Below, in pieces: positions 11,760 to 23,406 of a stretch of 64,000 bases of DNA. The notes below the pieces were generated by a model, which was given only the letters and a program-made list of their open reading frames with translations, ran no database searches and had not been told where the DNA came from. Position numbers and translations under genes: made by a program. The stretch spans positions 62,001 through 126,000 of the forward strand of contig CANNZV010000510.1 of the NCBI GenBank assembly GCA_947561585.1, read 5' to 3'. The stretch is from Caprella mutica (taxonomy: Eukaryota > Arthropoda > Malacostraca > Amphipoda > Caprellidae). Each line of letters opens with the position of its first letter. The stretch's first letter is position 1.

Positions 11760-12250
11760 AATATGATCAGATTGTTGTCCTCAAGAGAGCTAGCGTTAGT
11801 GCAAAAATTATCGTGTTTCGCAAAACGGTTTACATAGACTGTAGACAACAAAGTAGTCTGATATACCTTCCCCAACATCAATTCCACAAAGGAAGAGGTC
11901 AACTTGCATAAAAAGTGTTGTTTCTGCTGTAAAGAAGTGAACTGATCGAAATCTGCGAAGGAGAGTCAGAAAGATTCAAGAGATTGCAATCTCCAAATCC
12001 ACAATGCCGAGACTAATAATCAAGGAGGATCTAAAGTACACTATATATACAAATCAATCTAGATATATAATTTCAGAGGCCTCCATAAAGAAATTGCAAG
12101 ACTGAAACTAGTTGATAATGCAAGAATTTAAGTAAGAAAGATTTTTATTTGTTCTGACGAGAAGATGTTCACGGTGGAGGCTGTAGCCAATAATTTGAAT
12201 GATAGGGTTGATGCCCGTAATTATGTGGATTTGTATGTTAATTTTTGAGC
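11760..12250 (+). pseudogene. Tc1/mariner-superfamily transposase relic
   Basis: Pieces of the transposase are recognisable in order across shifted frames. First is a helix-turn-helix-like part (LKRASVSAKIIVFRKTVYI) near 11780-11840. Next comes NLRRRVRKIQEIAISKSTM and IKEDLKYT near 11952-12042. Last is FSDEKMFTVEAVANN followed by NDRVDAR near 12150-12217. The SDEK..FTVE signature holds the first catalytic aspartate of mariner-type DDE/D transposases. Several stops and frameshifts interrupt it, and the C-terminal half after 12250 is missing. It is a dead insertion in the intron of gene copy 1. The family assignment is from motif memory, not a search. Confidence 0.75.
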
Positions 12251-12741
12251 ATCTTTCTATTTTGCATAAAGTATACTTATCTGAATCTGCTAAAATCTAA
12301 AAAGCAGGTCAAGAGTCAGACTGGTGTAAATCTAAATAATAACCATTATCATTTCTAACAATGAAAACTGGGTCGAAAATTCCTTCATCCATTCGGTCGC
12401 CCACACGGTCGTTCGAAGTGAATGAAGTCGCTTCTCTCTAGATCAGTATTTAATAAATAGAATTCTGAAGTCTTGAGATTGTTCCAAAATTATCGGAATA
12501 TTTGTTCCATATTAAGGGAGTTTTTAAAAGTTAGAATGTGGAATGATATGATAATACACTGAAAATGGATGAAATATTAAATAATAGTATTGATATTTTT
12601 GAATTTGGCTTATAGAAATTTGCATAAATGAAAATAAAAAATAAATTTTTTATAAGATATTTTTTACTATATTTTATTTTAAATGTATTATATTTTATTT
12701 AGTATTTTCAAAATGAAGTCTATTTTCAGTAAAATCTTCAG
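12251..12741 (+). other. End of intron, gene copy 1
   Basis: AT-rich sequence with a less AT-rich 65-bp piece at about 12366-12440 containing ATTCGGTCGCCCACACGGTC. I saw no partner for it and no coding signal. TTTTCAGTAAAATCTTCAG at the end would serve as an acceptor. Confidence 0.4.
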
Positions 12742-12905
12742 TCACTACAATTACTGTGGCCACAAAGTGCTCCGTTTAATCTGTTTTATTAGGTGATTAA
12801 ATTACCTAATTTGGTGGACATTTCCGCACTTTAGTACCATAATCTCTCATGAATAACGGCCTGAACAAACAACAAAGTTATTAATAAAGAACAGAAACAA
12901 TTGCA
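12742..12905 (+). other. 3' block of gene copy 1 with poly(A) signal
   Basis: The block aligns with gaps to 34491-34650. Shared stretches are AATTACCTAATT, ATTTCCGCA.TTTAG, CAAACAACAAA and ATTAATAAAGAACAG. Similarity fades about 20-30 bases after the AATAAA at 12883-12888, which is where a transcript would be cleaved. The frame equivalent to copy 2 is closed by TAG at 12790. Confidence 0.6.
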
Positions 12906-13305
12906 AAATTGTGAGCTATTTGCCCTTTATTGCATTAGTGAAGTCATTTATCATTAAATGTTTACTGATTTTTTTTAAAGAAATATTTTAAATAAAATTG
13001 GAAAAATTATGAATTGATTAAAAAAATTTATTATCGTGAAAATTTATAATACCAAGGAAACTCACCTGCAGAGTAATGAATATTTACGGTGTGACTTAAG
13101 ACACTCAAAATAACATGTATATAATTTACAGTGAACACAAATTATTCAAATAAGAAAAATGTGCTGCAAATTAGCCTCGTCTGTTGGTCAGCTTGGTACA
13201 ATCTTCCCTGTAGCGTTAAATTTTATCTGGTGATCTTAAATGTCGTATTCAAGAGATAGTGTGGAAAAAAATTCTGGGAATACTTTGAGAATTAAAATAA
13301 TATAT
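12906..13305. other. Downstream of gene copy 1, nothing recognised
   Basis: AT-rich sequence. A 24-codon frame starting MCCKLASS near 13160 is too short to support as a gene. Confidence 0.4.
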
Positions 13306-13493
13306 CGGGTAAGTTACGAATTATTGGACTGTTCCACATTTTTGGTCAAGTAATAGAAATGTATAATTTGATTTTTTAATTGGTATCCATAATACCTCCA
13401 TGTATCTTGGATACCAATAAAAGAAGTTAAATTTTATATTTTTTCCTACATGATCGATAATGTGGAACTATCCGATGATTCGTAACCTAGGGT
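13306..13493. repeat. Palindromic element, first of a tandem pair
   Basis: The left end GGTAAGTTACGAATTATTGG at about 13309 and the right end CCGATGATTCGTAACCTA near 13472-13489 are imperfect inverted copies. The middle folds on TTGGTATCC/GGATACCAA. It shares a boundary with the next element and has the same internal TTGGTATCCA motif. Confidence 0.75.
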
Positions 13494-13685
13494 AAATTAC
13501 GAACTATCGGTCAGTTTCACATCTACGGTCATATAAGAAAAAACGATAAAATAATTGTTATTCAATTTTTATTTTTATTGGTATCCATGATATCCGTAAA
13601 ATAAAAATTAAATTATTATTATAATATAATTTTTTCTTATTTGACCGAAGATGTGAAATTGACCGATAATTCGTAATTTAACCTA
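13490..13685. repeat. Palindromic element, second of a tandem pair
   Basis: The left end is GGGTAAATTACGAACTATCG, followed by GTCAGTTTCACATC. The right end is GATGTGAAATTGACCGATAA, followed by TTCGTAATTTAACC. The arms extend inward through TCATATAAGAAAAA and TTTTTCTTATTTGA. Related single ends lie at 22355-22424, 31985-32040 and 54824-54960, so this is a dispersed MITE-like family. Confidence 0.8.
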
Positions 13686-14743
13686 CCCTACATGTAACAT
13701 AATATATGGGTAATGCCGTAACCTCATAGCATGTTACTAAGTACACTTAGTAGCAGGTGTTATTGAATAATGAAACATGAGAGACTCTATCGGTTATCAA
13801 TATGCATAGTCTGTAGAGGATATATAAGGTATTTCATCAATTGGGGCTATAGAATTACTTGAAAAAAGAAAGACATTTTAAAGGTTAATGTAATTAGTAG
13901 ATTTTCCATTTGATAAACTGATATTTTAATCAATTGTATTATATTAGCAAATCCAATGATAATACAAAAACAATCACCACTATATGATAGTTCGTTCATA
14001 TTCCAATATACTTTGTTCAGAATTGGGGGACTCTAAAACCCCACAATAACTTTTTCTCTGGGTCTTGAAGCTTCTTATACCATTCCATTGAAATTATTTC
14101 ATCCACAATTTGGTATGATTTCTTTAAATTTTTCTATTATTTTTTAAATGCAGTCAAATTACGCAGTTCTAGGAACTTTTTAAGACGAGCTCCATGACTT
14201 TATTCCAGATGTTTCTCTATTCGATCGTATTGAGACAAATAATGATATACCTACTATAACTCCATCAGTCCAAATATGCAATCTATATTATAATCCTGCT
14301 CTATAGTTTCTATTCATTTCATTATCTATAGTCTATGACTCTATACTAATGATTTCCCTCGTGTGTTTATTAATTAATTAATTTATTTATTTGGTGTCCG
14401 CTTTTACACGACGGGTATTAAACATGAAGAATGTAACTATGATACGCACGGGAATATATTGACTTGATATTTAAGTTCCTCTGTTTCTATTCAATTTTTA
14501 AATATATTTTATCTATAAAACAAATTAGACTATACAGAAAAATTCATTTTTATTTAATTCATTAAAAATAACCTAATAACGGGTAATAAATTGGTATTTG
14601 ATGACCTGTTATTTTTAACGGGAAAGTACACTAGTATATATAAATCCTTTATTCGTTTAGTTATAATATTCAGTTGGTGAATTTTTCGTGAATAGGTTAC
14701 ATAATCAGTGAATAAATGATAATGAATTATATTTGCTTAGTCC
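13686..14743. other. No gene recognised
   Basis: AT-rich. GTTACTAAGTACACTTAGTA near 13732 is a small palindrome. Nothing else was supported on either strand. Confidence 0.5.
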
Positions 14744-15236
14744 ACAGGGGCTCTATCCTGAAGCTGTCTGTATGGAATGGAAGAGAAAGGGGGTGGGGGA
14801 TGTCCCATGGGAACCCGAACTGTTGTAATTTGAATTATGGATTGTCTTTTTCCATTTTTACCATGTTTATCATTTTTTCAACGCTATTTGCTGTTTTAGA
14901 GGATAGCGCTAGGGTTATGCTCTTCAACTATAGCTATACGAGTTTTGTTTTAAGAAGGCTTCATTTACTATCACCTCTTTCAATTTCCTCTTCCAAAAGT
15001 GAGTGCAACCACCGGTGCTTGTATTCCTTTTCGTCACATTCATTAATTGGTAAGTGAATACTTCACGGAGTAGCTTTTCTGCATCCATGAGCATTGTTAC
15101 CGACGGTGGTAAGTGACTTTGTTCATGGAGCCACTTTCTTTTCTGACTGCCTTTTCCAGTACCTTGTATTTAAGTTCCTTTGACGTCAGCGATATGGCCT
15201 TTGGCTCCAAAGCAGACGTCAAAAACCTACTAAAGT
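14744..15236 (+). repeat. Dispersed repeat, full-length-like copy 1
   Basis: It starts CAGGGGCTCTATCCTGAAGC and ends CAGACGTCAAAAACCTACTA. Conserved inside are GAGTGCAACCACCGGTGCTT, CTGCATCCATGAGCA and TGACGTCAGCGATATGGCCT. A second long copy is at 24191-24645 and partial copies are at 18128-18330 and 41014-41193. The 113-codon open frame at 14716-15057 runs across its edge and is not credible as a gene. No tRNA-like promoter boxes were recognised, so I do not call it a SINE; the class is open. Confidence 0.8.
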
Positions 15237-15668
15237 AAAATAAATAAACATATTTTTATATTGTAATACATATAATATATTCTAAATTCATCTCTGTAAC
15301 AATTTGTGATCAATTTTTTTCCATTCCATTCTTCCTAATTTTTATTCACTGACGAATTATACAATGTTTATTCTTTGGAATTAAGAAAACAAGAGATGTC
15401 AACAATCATATATTACTTTCGGATCATCTAAATTTGCTTATTTCCTGGTCGAATACAGTTAATCTAACCGAACAAATACTCCAGTGAATTGGCTTAGAGT
15501 CCCAATAGCCAGGATTCACGTAGAGATATATTTCTCTTCAGTTTAATTACAGTCCAAAGATACGCATTGATTGACGCTAATGAATCATAATTATTTGTAA
15601 TCAAATATGAAAGCATTTGATATTAAATGCTAATGTAATTTTCATTTGACATCAAATTATATTGCTCT
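15237..15668. other. No gene recognised
   Basis: AT-rich sequence without repeats or open frames that I can support. Confidence 0.5.
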
Positions 15669-16033
15669 AACATACTTCCATATGTTATAATGTATTGAAC
15701 GGCTCTAGGACAACTGCCATGCGGACAACTGCCATGCAATATATTATAATTTCATTTTGGGTGAATTGTAATGCGCTTGTAAACCTAACCTTTCTTAGAA
15801 TTTATTTGATGTGAAGTATTTTATTATTTTAACCTAAAGTTTTAGTATAAAAATGTTAATTGTATTGTCAGAAATTGTAAAATGAAGAAGCATAGAAATT
15901 AATATTGAAGTGATACTAAATTTATTTCTTTGTTACAATCATTTTCTTTTACATTTTACGCCTTGAATGATAAAATGGTCGACCAAAAAGTTAAAATCTT
16001 TTGACATACTTCCATATGTTATAATGTACTGAA
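15669..16033. repeat. 30-bp direct repeats flanking ~300 bp with 15-bp GC-rich units
   Basis: ACATACTTCCATATGTTATA plus a further ten bases occurs at about 15669-15699 and again at about 16002-16032 with one difference. Just inside the left copy are two 15-bp units GGACAACTGCCATGC (about 15707-15737), like the terminal units of the elements at 3497 and 17660. It may be an insertion that duplicated its flank, or a solo remnant after recombination. Confidence 0.5.
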
Positions 16034-17659
16034 CTATGCCTATTTTTCTATCATATGTATTATAAACATTCTTTATCATTATGACCCTTTGTGTTAAGTA
16101 GTTTCAAGAGCAACATATCTATTGTTGTGATTATTATTATTATTATATTATAATTTCCAGACAAAGCTGTTGAGTGGGACTTACTACAATCATTTGTTGA
16201 CAACTTGAGTAATGATTATTCAATATTCACGAGCTTATTTATATACAATAATATTATTAAGATTTCATGTCCTGTTCAGCGGAATTATTATATTGAATTT
16301 TTTTTTTTAGGTTTTTAAATATAACTGTAAACCTCCCTTCAATTTTATTATAAATTAATGATTAGTTAGATATTTCCAATATAAACACATTTTTTTATAT
16401 GGAAAGTCAGAATCTATTTGTTTTAAATAATTCGATATACATATATCACTTAACTACCGTTTCCTTAGATATGTTGGATATGATTTACCTCTCTGTTTAC
16501 ATATATTCCAATGTAATATGCTCATTTTAACACAATGCAACCAATATCCATTCCAATTTTCGAATTAAAATTAATGATCATTCCACTGTTTATTAATTGT
16601 TATGTATTACGAAACCATTGCATTTAATCCCTGCCTCAATAATTCAATTAAATTCGAAAGGGGCTTAATAATAAACATTAGCCTAAATGGATTAATGGTG
16701 ATATAATGACTGAATTTAGTGTAACAAGATAAATGATACATGTAATTTCAATACTCTTCACTATCATTTATAATGTACAGCAATTTGTCTTTTTGACATT
16801 TCTAATATTAATGGCACTGTCCAATGCGATCATATCTCATGCATAAAAAATACTAATACTCTTAAGTCACTGAAAAAGTCATTAATAAGGAATATCATGA
16901 TTATTTGATTGTATTTTTTAGAATTGGACAAAGAGATCGATGGTAATATTTATTAATAGTCTCGTATTTTATATCTTTATTTAGCGGAATATGTATTGTA
17001 ATTTATATGCGTTTTAATTGACTATTAAACTTTAGATTTAAAATCATTCTTGTCGATCTTCCCCTCATTGTTCCGTAGCTACCGCTAGGTAGGCTTGTTT
17101 TTGTTCTACTGTATTTTTTTGTTTAGTTTGGAACCTTTTTCTTCAGCTACCATTTGTATCTTTCATCTACTTGTTTCTTAAATATCTTCCTCTTTCTTCT
17201 GCCTTGCTATATCAATGGGTAAGCAGACTGACTGTGCAGGTTCTTATCCATTGGTGTCTATTCTTGCCATACATGCGCTGGGTCGACACGGTTACCCGTG
17301 GTAGCCGAGTAGTCAACCCAGTGCAAGAAGCGTGCTTTCACTGTCCTTCTTCTACGATGCCTTATTCTCTTCATGTCTCTTTGGATCACCTCGTATCGGA
17401 TATGGACAACTCTTCACCTAAAATAATTATAATAATTTATGTAGGCATTCATTAATCTGATTGAGAACTAATCAAGAATCTTCTTTTATAATAAGTGTTG
17501 GAAATTCATGATTATCCTCAAATTCATCCTGCATGATTGACATGTAAAACTTGTGGAATGGAGACGTATTTCTTACGGTACAGTTGCCTATTTTATTAGA
17601 CTCGAATGTGCTATTTTAAATTACAATTAATACTAGTACAAATTCATTCCAATTTGGTG
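16034..17659. other. No gene recognised; small (ATT)n tract
   Basis: A TTA/ATT microsatellite lies at about 16128-16152. The 94-codon open frame at 17171-17455 sits in a slightly less AT-rich patch with CTGGGTCGACACGGTTACCC, but it resembles nothing known and is left unannotated. Confidence 0.45.
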
Positions 17660-18596
17660 ACCGGACAACTCGCCGCCGGACAATTCGCCGCAGGACAATT
17701 CGCCGTGAGAACAACTCGCCGCTAGGATAATTCGTCGCCAAAACAACTCGCCGTGTGATTTATGATTTACAGCCGTATACATCATTTTTTTTTTTAATAT
17801 TTTAAATTTAAGCTGCGTGTTGTAAATTAATTAGCAAATTTTCTTAGCAGTATTTGAAAATGTTTTCTTTCCCATTTCAAAAGTTAAATATAATGTTTTT
17901 TAAGTATTATATAAACATAGTTTGTGTTGTAAATTAACAATAAAATTTTCGTCATTCTATTTGAAAGTATTTTACTAAAAATAATCAGGTGTCTTCTTAA
18001 TACGTTTAATGACTTATAAATATTACTTTAGTTTAAAACTAGTACATTAGTGCGAATGAAGGTTATTCAACTACGTAGTCTTAGATTTTTGTCTTAGGTA
18101 GGGTACTAAGTTACATTTACTATCACATTTTCATTTTCTCCTTCTATTCGTGAGTGCAGTCACCGGTGCTTGTGTTCCTTTCTGCAAAGTAGCTTTCTGC
18201 ATCCATGAGCTTGTCACGGACTGGTGGTTGGTGCCTTTGTTCAGGGAGTCACTTTGCTTTTTGACTTCTTCTTCCTGTCCCTTGTCAACTAGAAAGTCCT
18301 TCATTTCGAAGCAGACGTTAAATGCTTCTAAATTTATATTAATAGAATCTTATATTTCTTTCGGCTTTATATATTCACACAGATATTGCAAACGAAACTA
18401 ATTAATTGAAATAATGATATTTGTCAACTACTGTTCTACGTCAGTCATGCGCGCATAAAAACCAATCATTGTTCAAATAAATAATATTTTTAAATCTATG
18501 AAAATGATGTATACACAGGCAAAACATATATCCTAGCAGCGAGTTGTCTTCACGGCGAATTGTCCGCGGCGAGTTGTCCGGCGTCGAGTTGTCCTA
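17660..18596. mobile_element. Element with inverted terminal arrays of ~15-bp units (type B)
   Basis: The left end (17661-17753) holds about six units of the form GGACAACTCGCCGCC. The right end (18538-18595) holds four inverted units such as CGGCGAATTGTCCG. The core is AT-rich apart from a nested fragment of the 14744-type repeat at 18128-18330. Open frames at 18150-18401 and 18560-18757 run through the nested repeat and the terminal array respectively, and are not genes. I infer a non-autonomous element of about 935 bp. Confidence 0.8.
18128..18330 (+). repeat. Partial copy of the 14744-type repeat, nested
   Basis: It retains GAGTGCAGTCACCGGTGCTT, TTCTGCATCCATGAGC and GAAGCAGACGTTAAA in the same order as the copies at 14744 and 24191, but lacks their 5' half. 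It lies inside the type B element, so either it inserted there or the element captured it. Confidence 0.7.
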
Positions 18597-19661
18597 GAAC
18601 CTTCCAATTTATACCCAATCAATATTTAAAAAATATAATATGGAATTGCTCTAAGTTAAGAAAAATCTGGAATAGCTTTAAATTTCTAGAGCTAAAGTTA
18701 TATAACATATACCAGTTAACAGAAAAGAAATTGATAAAGTATTCTGTTCATAATTAATTATATAAGAAATATCCACATTCCACTTTCACTCTTTCTAAGA
18801 TTCAATAGAAGAACAAGACTGCAGTCTAACTTATCACGTGATATCGTAAATTTAATGGTAATTAGTTATTTAGGTTCACTTTTAGGTACCTAATGTTTTT
18901 ACGGTAATGATATTTAGATACCGGTATAGGTAGCCATTTATAATGTGTCAGGTAGATTTACTATAGTTTTGAATTTTTCAGAGATAATGGACCCTTTTTC
19001 TTCGCTTGAAATTCTGAGGTTAGAAGTGAAATTACAATAAATATCTTAAATTACATGTTATGATAAAAATATAGAACTAAATTTGAAATAGTTTGCAGTT
19101 TTGAAATCAGTTTCCTTTGCTCTAATGAATTGAGTAATAAAAATTATAGGGGGAATTAAGTTTCCTATGTATCTAACTGAGTTGCATGTGATGCAAGTCT
19201 TTTGATATAATCATCAGATTCAAGAGTTATATAAATATACCTTCCTATCTTTCAAACTTTAGCTTTAATTTTGAAGAATAAAGCAATTTTAAAACTGTTC
19301 ATAGTAAAGAAAATTATCATCAACTTATTATAGGATGAGAATTTGAATTGTAGAAATAATTTTGAATAGAAAAGGACGATATCGAAATTTTTTTCCTGCA
19401 GCACATTATGAACATTTCAAAACAGAGCACCTACCAAAGGACAGGCAGTGTACTGTTGTAAAGTGAAATTGAGACATCTTCCAGGGTAGTTTGGATTTTA
19501 AGGAGATTTTAAGAGCTGTTCACATCCACATTGTTTGGGCCGCTTACCATTTCTCCATTTTACTAATTTCATGTCAAACGGTCCAGTAAATAAGAAGTAT
19601 TAACTCTTCTTTTTCGATATTATTGCTAATCTTATTTAACCACGATGAAATAAATCCTGAA
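18597..19661. other. No gene recognised
   Basis: AT-rich. GGTACCTAATGTTTTTACGG and its neighbours near 18885-18930 form no clear structure. No coding signal. Confidence 0.5.
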
Positions 19662-19760
19662 AACAAGGATTTATTTTTGGGATATTAGGGGAATATCCCA
19701 AGAATCGATCTTTTTTCCCTTGGATATTCCCTTATTATTATCCCAGGAATAAATCCTTGT
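19662..19760. repeat. ~100-bp hairpin
   Basis: AACAAGGATTTATTTTTGGG at 19662 pairs with CCCAGGAATAAATCCTTGTT ending at 19760. An inner pair GGGGAATATCCCAAG / CTTGGATATTCCC tightens the stem. It could be a MITE or another structured insertion. It is not a recognisable RNA gene. Confidence 0.75.
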
Positions 19761-21496
19761 TACTAGGGATACAATTCCACAGTTTTTTTTAGATCTAGAC
19801 GAGATTTTGTACATTATAAAAAAATAATGTTAAACCTAAATATCAAGGACTCCTCTGATGTAGTTTCCCAGCTGACATTTTTTGTCTCCACAGCAAATGG
19901 GCAGATGAACTCCCTGTAGAAGCTGTATAACTTCCTCACTATGAAGAAGCCACCGTCACAATTTGCTAAAGTGACTTTTTTAGCCTTTCTTCAAACTTCC
20001 GTTTGTGAGTTGCAGAGAAGCGCAAAAAAACTGACGTCACTACGAGACATAGTGAATGGAGCGTCTAACTCGTTACGTCGGTTAGAAGTTTGTCGCCGTG
20101 TTAGATTGTTTTATATTATTTGCCATGGAGCTAATATTCTGGTAAAATATTTTGGTATAAATACACATCAAAAGCTGAAAATAGAAATATAATGTATAAT
20201 GCAAATTCGTTATATTGCTATTGGTATAAATTATATTATTTCATTATAAGTATCATTTATATGTTTGAGGGATTGCATGCTTTTAATTTTTGAACGTTTT
20301 AATGGTGATATTATAATTAAGTATAATTTCCCATTTAATAATCATTTATATATATAATTATTTAGATAATATTTTTCGTATTATATTTCTTATAGTACTT
20401 AATCCAAAATAATTTAATAAATACTTATAGCTAATATAAATCATGGTTCAATAATAAATATAACCGAAGTGACAGTTAGCTGCTGTAGTGCGATTAGTTA
20501 TTAATTCTCACATGAGTTGCACGATGATTGAGTCGATACCCACCTTTCCTTGCATGTTTGATAGATTATTAACGGTTACTTGGAACACAATAAATGAAGC
20601 ATGTCATATTGTATCTCAAACAATGAAATACAATATTGGGGCAATGTGTCTCTGAAACACCGCTTCTTAGGTTATATAGTTATGCACTATTACTCGAATA
20701 AAATTGATTGTAGAATGCAATTCGTGTTAGAGTGTAATTGTAACTAATTAATCTCATCAAAAGCACATCTCGAAATTTATGTTAATTTTCACAGAATGTT
20801 TTCCGTACTGTAATTTAGTGTAATGTGTTTAAATGAATCTTTATATATAGATAGATATAAAAGGTATATAGTAATAAATATCGTATAAACTCGTAATTTA
20901 TGACCAAGAAGATGGTTTACGTAATCTTAATTTTTTTACTTTTTATTTTGATGAATTACAATGTACAGGTAAAGCTGGAACAACGGACAGTACATGTATC
21001 GGAAAAGTGGTCGCTATACTGATCAATGGACGCTATGCGGCTTGAGAATTTACTTCAGTTGAGGATTTAATCTTTGCAAGTTTTATTTAGCAGTATTTCA
21101 AAGAAACGCTAATGAAGGTAAACAATCTCAGATAATTATTAAATGAAAATTTTAATGGAAATTGTATATTTAAAACTATTACAAAATAATGATATAGATA
21201 CAATATATACAATATACATTTCGCTTAAAGTACAACAGAAAATGATAAGACGGGTAATATTTATAACTTCACTTACATCATATATATCTCTGTATATGCA
21301 AACTAATATGCATAACATAATTAATATAGTTTGTAATTCATCTGAACACATTATATGAATAAATTATTTCACCTCCTGATTATTATTTTTGTGTTTTGTC
21401 AACAATGAATCCAAAATAGAACAAAACTATCACTCGTCATTGCGTCTTCTTCGACAGCACTGAATTTCTGCTAGAGTTTACCTGCCAAGTCTAACA
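19761..21496. other. No gene recognised; one less AT-rich block
   Basis: A block at 19900-20100 is richer in G+C and includes an 83-codon open frame at 19941-20192 (starts MKKPPSQFAKV, ends in an AT-rich tail). No domain, splice support or second copy was seen. The rest is AT-rich. The overlapping antiparallel open frames at 21139-21358 are AT-driven shadows of each other. Confidence 0.4.
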
Positions 21497-22353
21497 AAAA
21501 TTCGTCCACGAAAATTTGTCCACGGAATATTCGTCCGTTTTCTTAAATTAGGAATAGCAAGAAAGGCATTATTGAGTGTTAACAATAATATATGTAAGAG
21601 ATAATTGCGGTTGCATAAAATTTGGTTAGATGAACATACCACATATATTCAACAGTTATAACGGTTGATGAAAAATTCAGTCAATGTAGCTAATATATCA
21701 TATTATTTATAATTAAAAATTGAATAAAAAGATGAAAAAATAACTTAATCAAATATTTAAATTGAATAGCCTGACTTTTTTATTCATGCAAGACATGGGA
21801 AATAGTTATCAAAAAATGGCTGTTTTGCAATACCAGCTTCATATTTGTTCGTCAATATCTCAATATTGTGTGACACCTTATTAGTTTATGTTAACTCTTC
21901 TTCCTTTATTTTCGAACGATTAATTTCCAAAAATAGGATACTCTTTCTTGAACATTCCAAAATTCAACTGGATATAACGGGTTTTCGTGTTGGTTTCGTC
22001 TTCCCCATTTTGTTCCAATGCACGTAGCTTCGAAGTAGTTAAAAAACTCAGCTGATATCCTCGTATAAATCATCATCAACGTCAACAACATCTTCAGGTG
22101 TTAATGACACAAAGGCACCAAACATTTTTATCTTTAATTACTATATACAGTATCTGTCAAGATTAATGTTTAATTAAACAATCATGAATTGTGCATTGTG
22201 CAGTACTACAAACTTAATGGATACAATAACTATGTACTATGACTACATGCAGTAAACTACTTTATATCAAAAATTTATCATAACATTTTGTACCATTAAA
22301 ATTATTTATTTTGCGTTTTAATAAACGAATTTTCCGTGGACGAAAAATAAAAA
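21497..22353. mobile_element. Element with short ~15-bp-unit inverted ends (type C)
   Basis: The left end reads ATTCGTCCACGAAAATTTGT then CCACGGAATATTCGTCCG, about 2.5 units of 15 bp. The right end (about 22324-22348) is the inverse, ACGAATTTTCCGTGGACGAA. The core has no recognisable gene; opposed open frames at 21845-22091 overlap each other and are not credible. It has the same period-15 architecture as types A and B with a different unit sequence. Confidence 0.65.
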
Positions 22354-22354
22354 A

Positions 22355-22424
22355 TATTTTTGTATCGTTTTTCCATATATTTCCAAAAATTCGAAACCGA
22401 CTGATAATCCGTACCTTACCCTAG
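22355..22424. repeat. Solo end of the 13490-type palindromic family
   Basis: CGAAACCGACTGATAATCCG, followed by TACCTTACCC, matches the right end of the elements at 13306-13685. No left end is visible; the sequence abuts the type C element, which may have displaced it. Confidence 0.6.
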
Positions 22425-23165
22425 CTGCTAATTTCAACATGGCGTATATGTACGCCATAGACTCATAATATATAAGTTATATAGTCACTATAGGTAATTA
22501 GAATGGCATTTTTAATAGGGGAGCATCTTAATTATTGTCGTGATAATGGAACAGAGCGACAAAGTCGAAAGCTAAGACTCTTATAGGGGATAATAGTCCT
22601 CAAAATACTCTGATGGAATTGCAATTGCAAGAATCAACTGTATTATTTCATATGTAACATTAACAGGTATTATCATGTTTAAAGTATAAACTTTCATAAT
22701 ACATTAACTAAATGTGAAATTCGAATTTGAAAGATTATCAATAATTGACTATTATTTTAAAGAATGTAATATGTTTAGTTAATATAATTATAAATCATGA
22801 GTTTATTTGTAATAAAGAAAACCGAAGATTTTGTACTGGAAATTTTGGCTTGAAATAATTTGATTCTAATTTCCATTTACTAAAGTTAATTTCCATTTAC
22901 TTAAAATTAAATGATATTGAAATAATCGAAATCGTTTTTGTACATATATGCTACTGAAAATTTAAATATTATGACCTAATTATATATTTATTAACAGTCA
23001 AATCAGTAATTTTTATTATATATTCACATTTTTAGTGAAAAAAAATCTTAGATGAATCTAAATTATTTGGGCATTACATAAAATAATGTTGTTTAATTCA
23101 TGGAAAATATTGTATATTATTGCATACAATGAAGTGGTTGTACTTATGAGAGAACTATTTTGAAT
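22425..23165. other. No gene recognised
   Basis: AT-rich, with a local direct repeat of TAATTTCCATTTACT near 22870-22900. Nothing else. Confidence 0.5.
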
Positions 23166-23169
23166 TCAA

Positions 23170-23300
23170 TTCAGAGTAGCGACCCGATTGTCGCAATGAG
23201 TTCATTAACATTAACCAATCTGACATTTAGATGAGTCTCACTGACCTACAGACCCATGTTATAGCACCCACTTTCCGAGTACCATTTTATTTAAATGTCC
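23170..23300. repeat. Relic of the ACAGTACTCGG family
   Basis: GCACCCACTTTCCGAGTACC at about 23264-23283 is followed by TTAAATGTCCAGG. The same order of motifs (CACYNACTTTCC..AGTAC, then ATGTCC) is seen at 29070-29100 and, less completely, at 770-795. The left end is not clear. Confidence 0.5.
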
Positions 23301-23406
23301 AGGTACACAATGTTACCTAAATATATTGTAACTGCATTTCAACTTGCTCTTTGTATATTGTTCTGTCAATTAGACCACATTATAGAATATTTGGACACTA
23401 TCAAAT

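Larger units (their letters stand above)
7357..12905 (+). pseudogene. Copy 1 of a duplicated secreted-protein gene, probably broken
   Basis: The exon at 7357-7572 is about 98 % identical (5 differences in 216 nt by eye) to 29965-30180. Its reading frame starts at ATG 7515 and gives a 19-residue signal peptide ending ATAII, then a phase-1 donor (A|GTGAGT, GT at 7573). A 3' block homologous to the last exon of copy 2 begins after an AG at 12740-12741 and ends near the AATAAA at 12883-12888. In the frame that matches copy 2 around NLFY/NLYHY, this block has a stop at 12790-12792 and a 4-base deletion further on. No counterpart of the copy-2 microexon was found. The intron holds a 1-kb minisatellite and a transposase relic. 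I infer a degenerate paralogue, or one now encoding a different, shorter peptide. Confidence 0.6.

Noticed and set aside
14716..15057. 113-codon open frame
   Set aside because: It runs across the edge of a dispersed repeat, the frame is not kept in the other copies, and no domain is recognisable.
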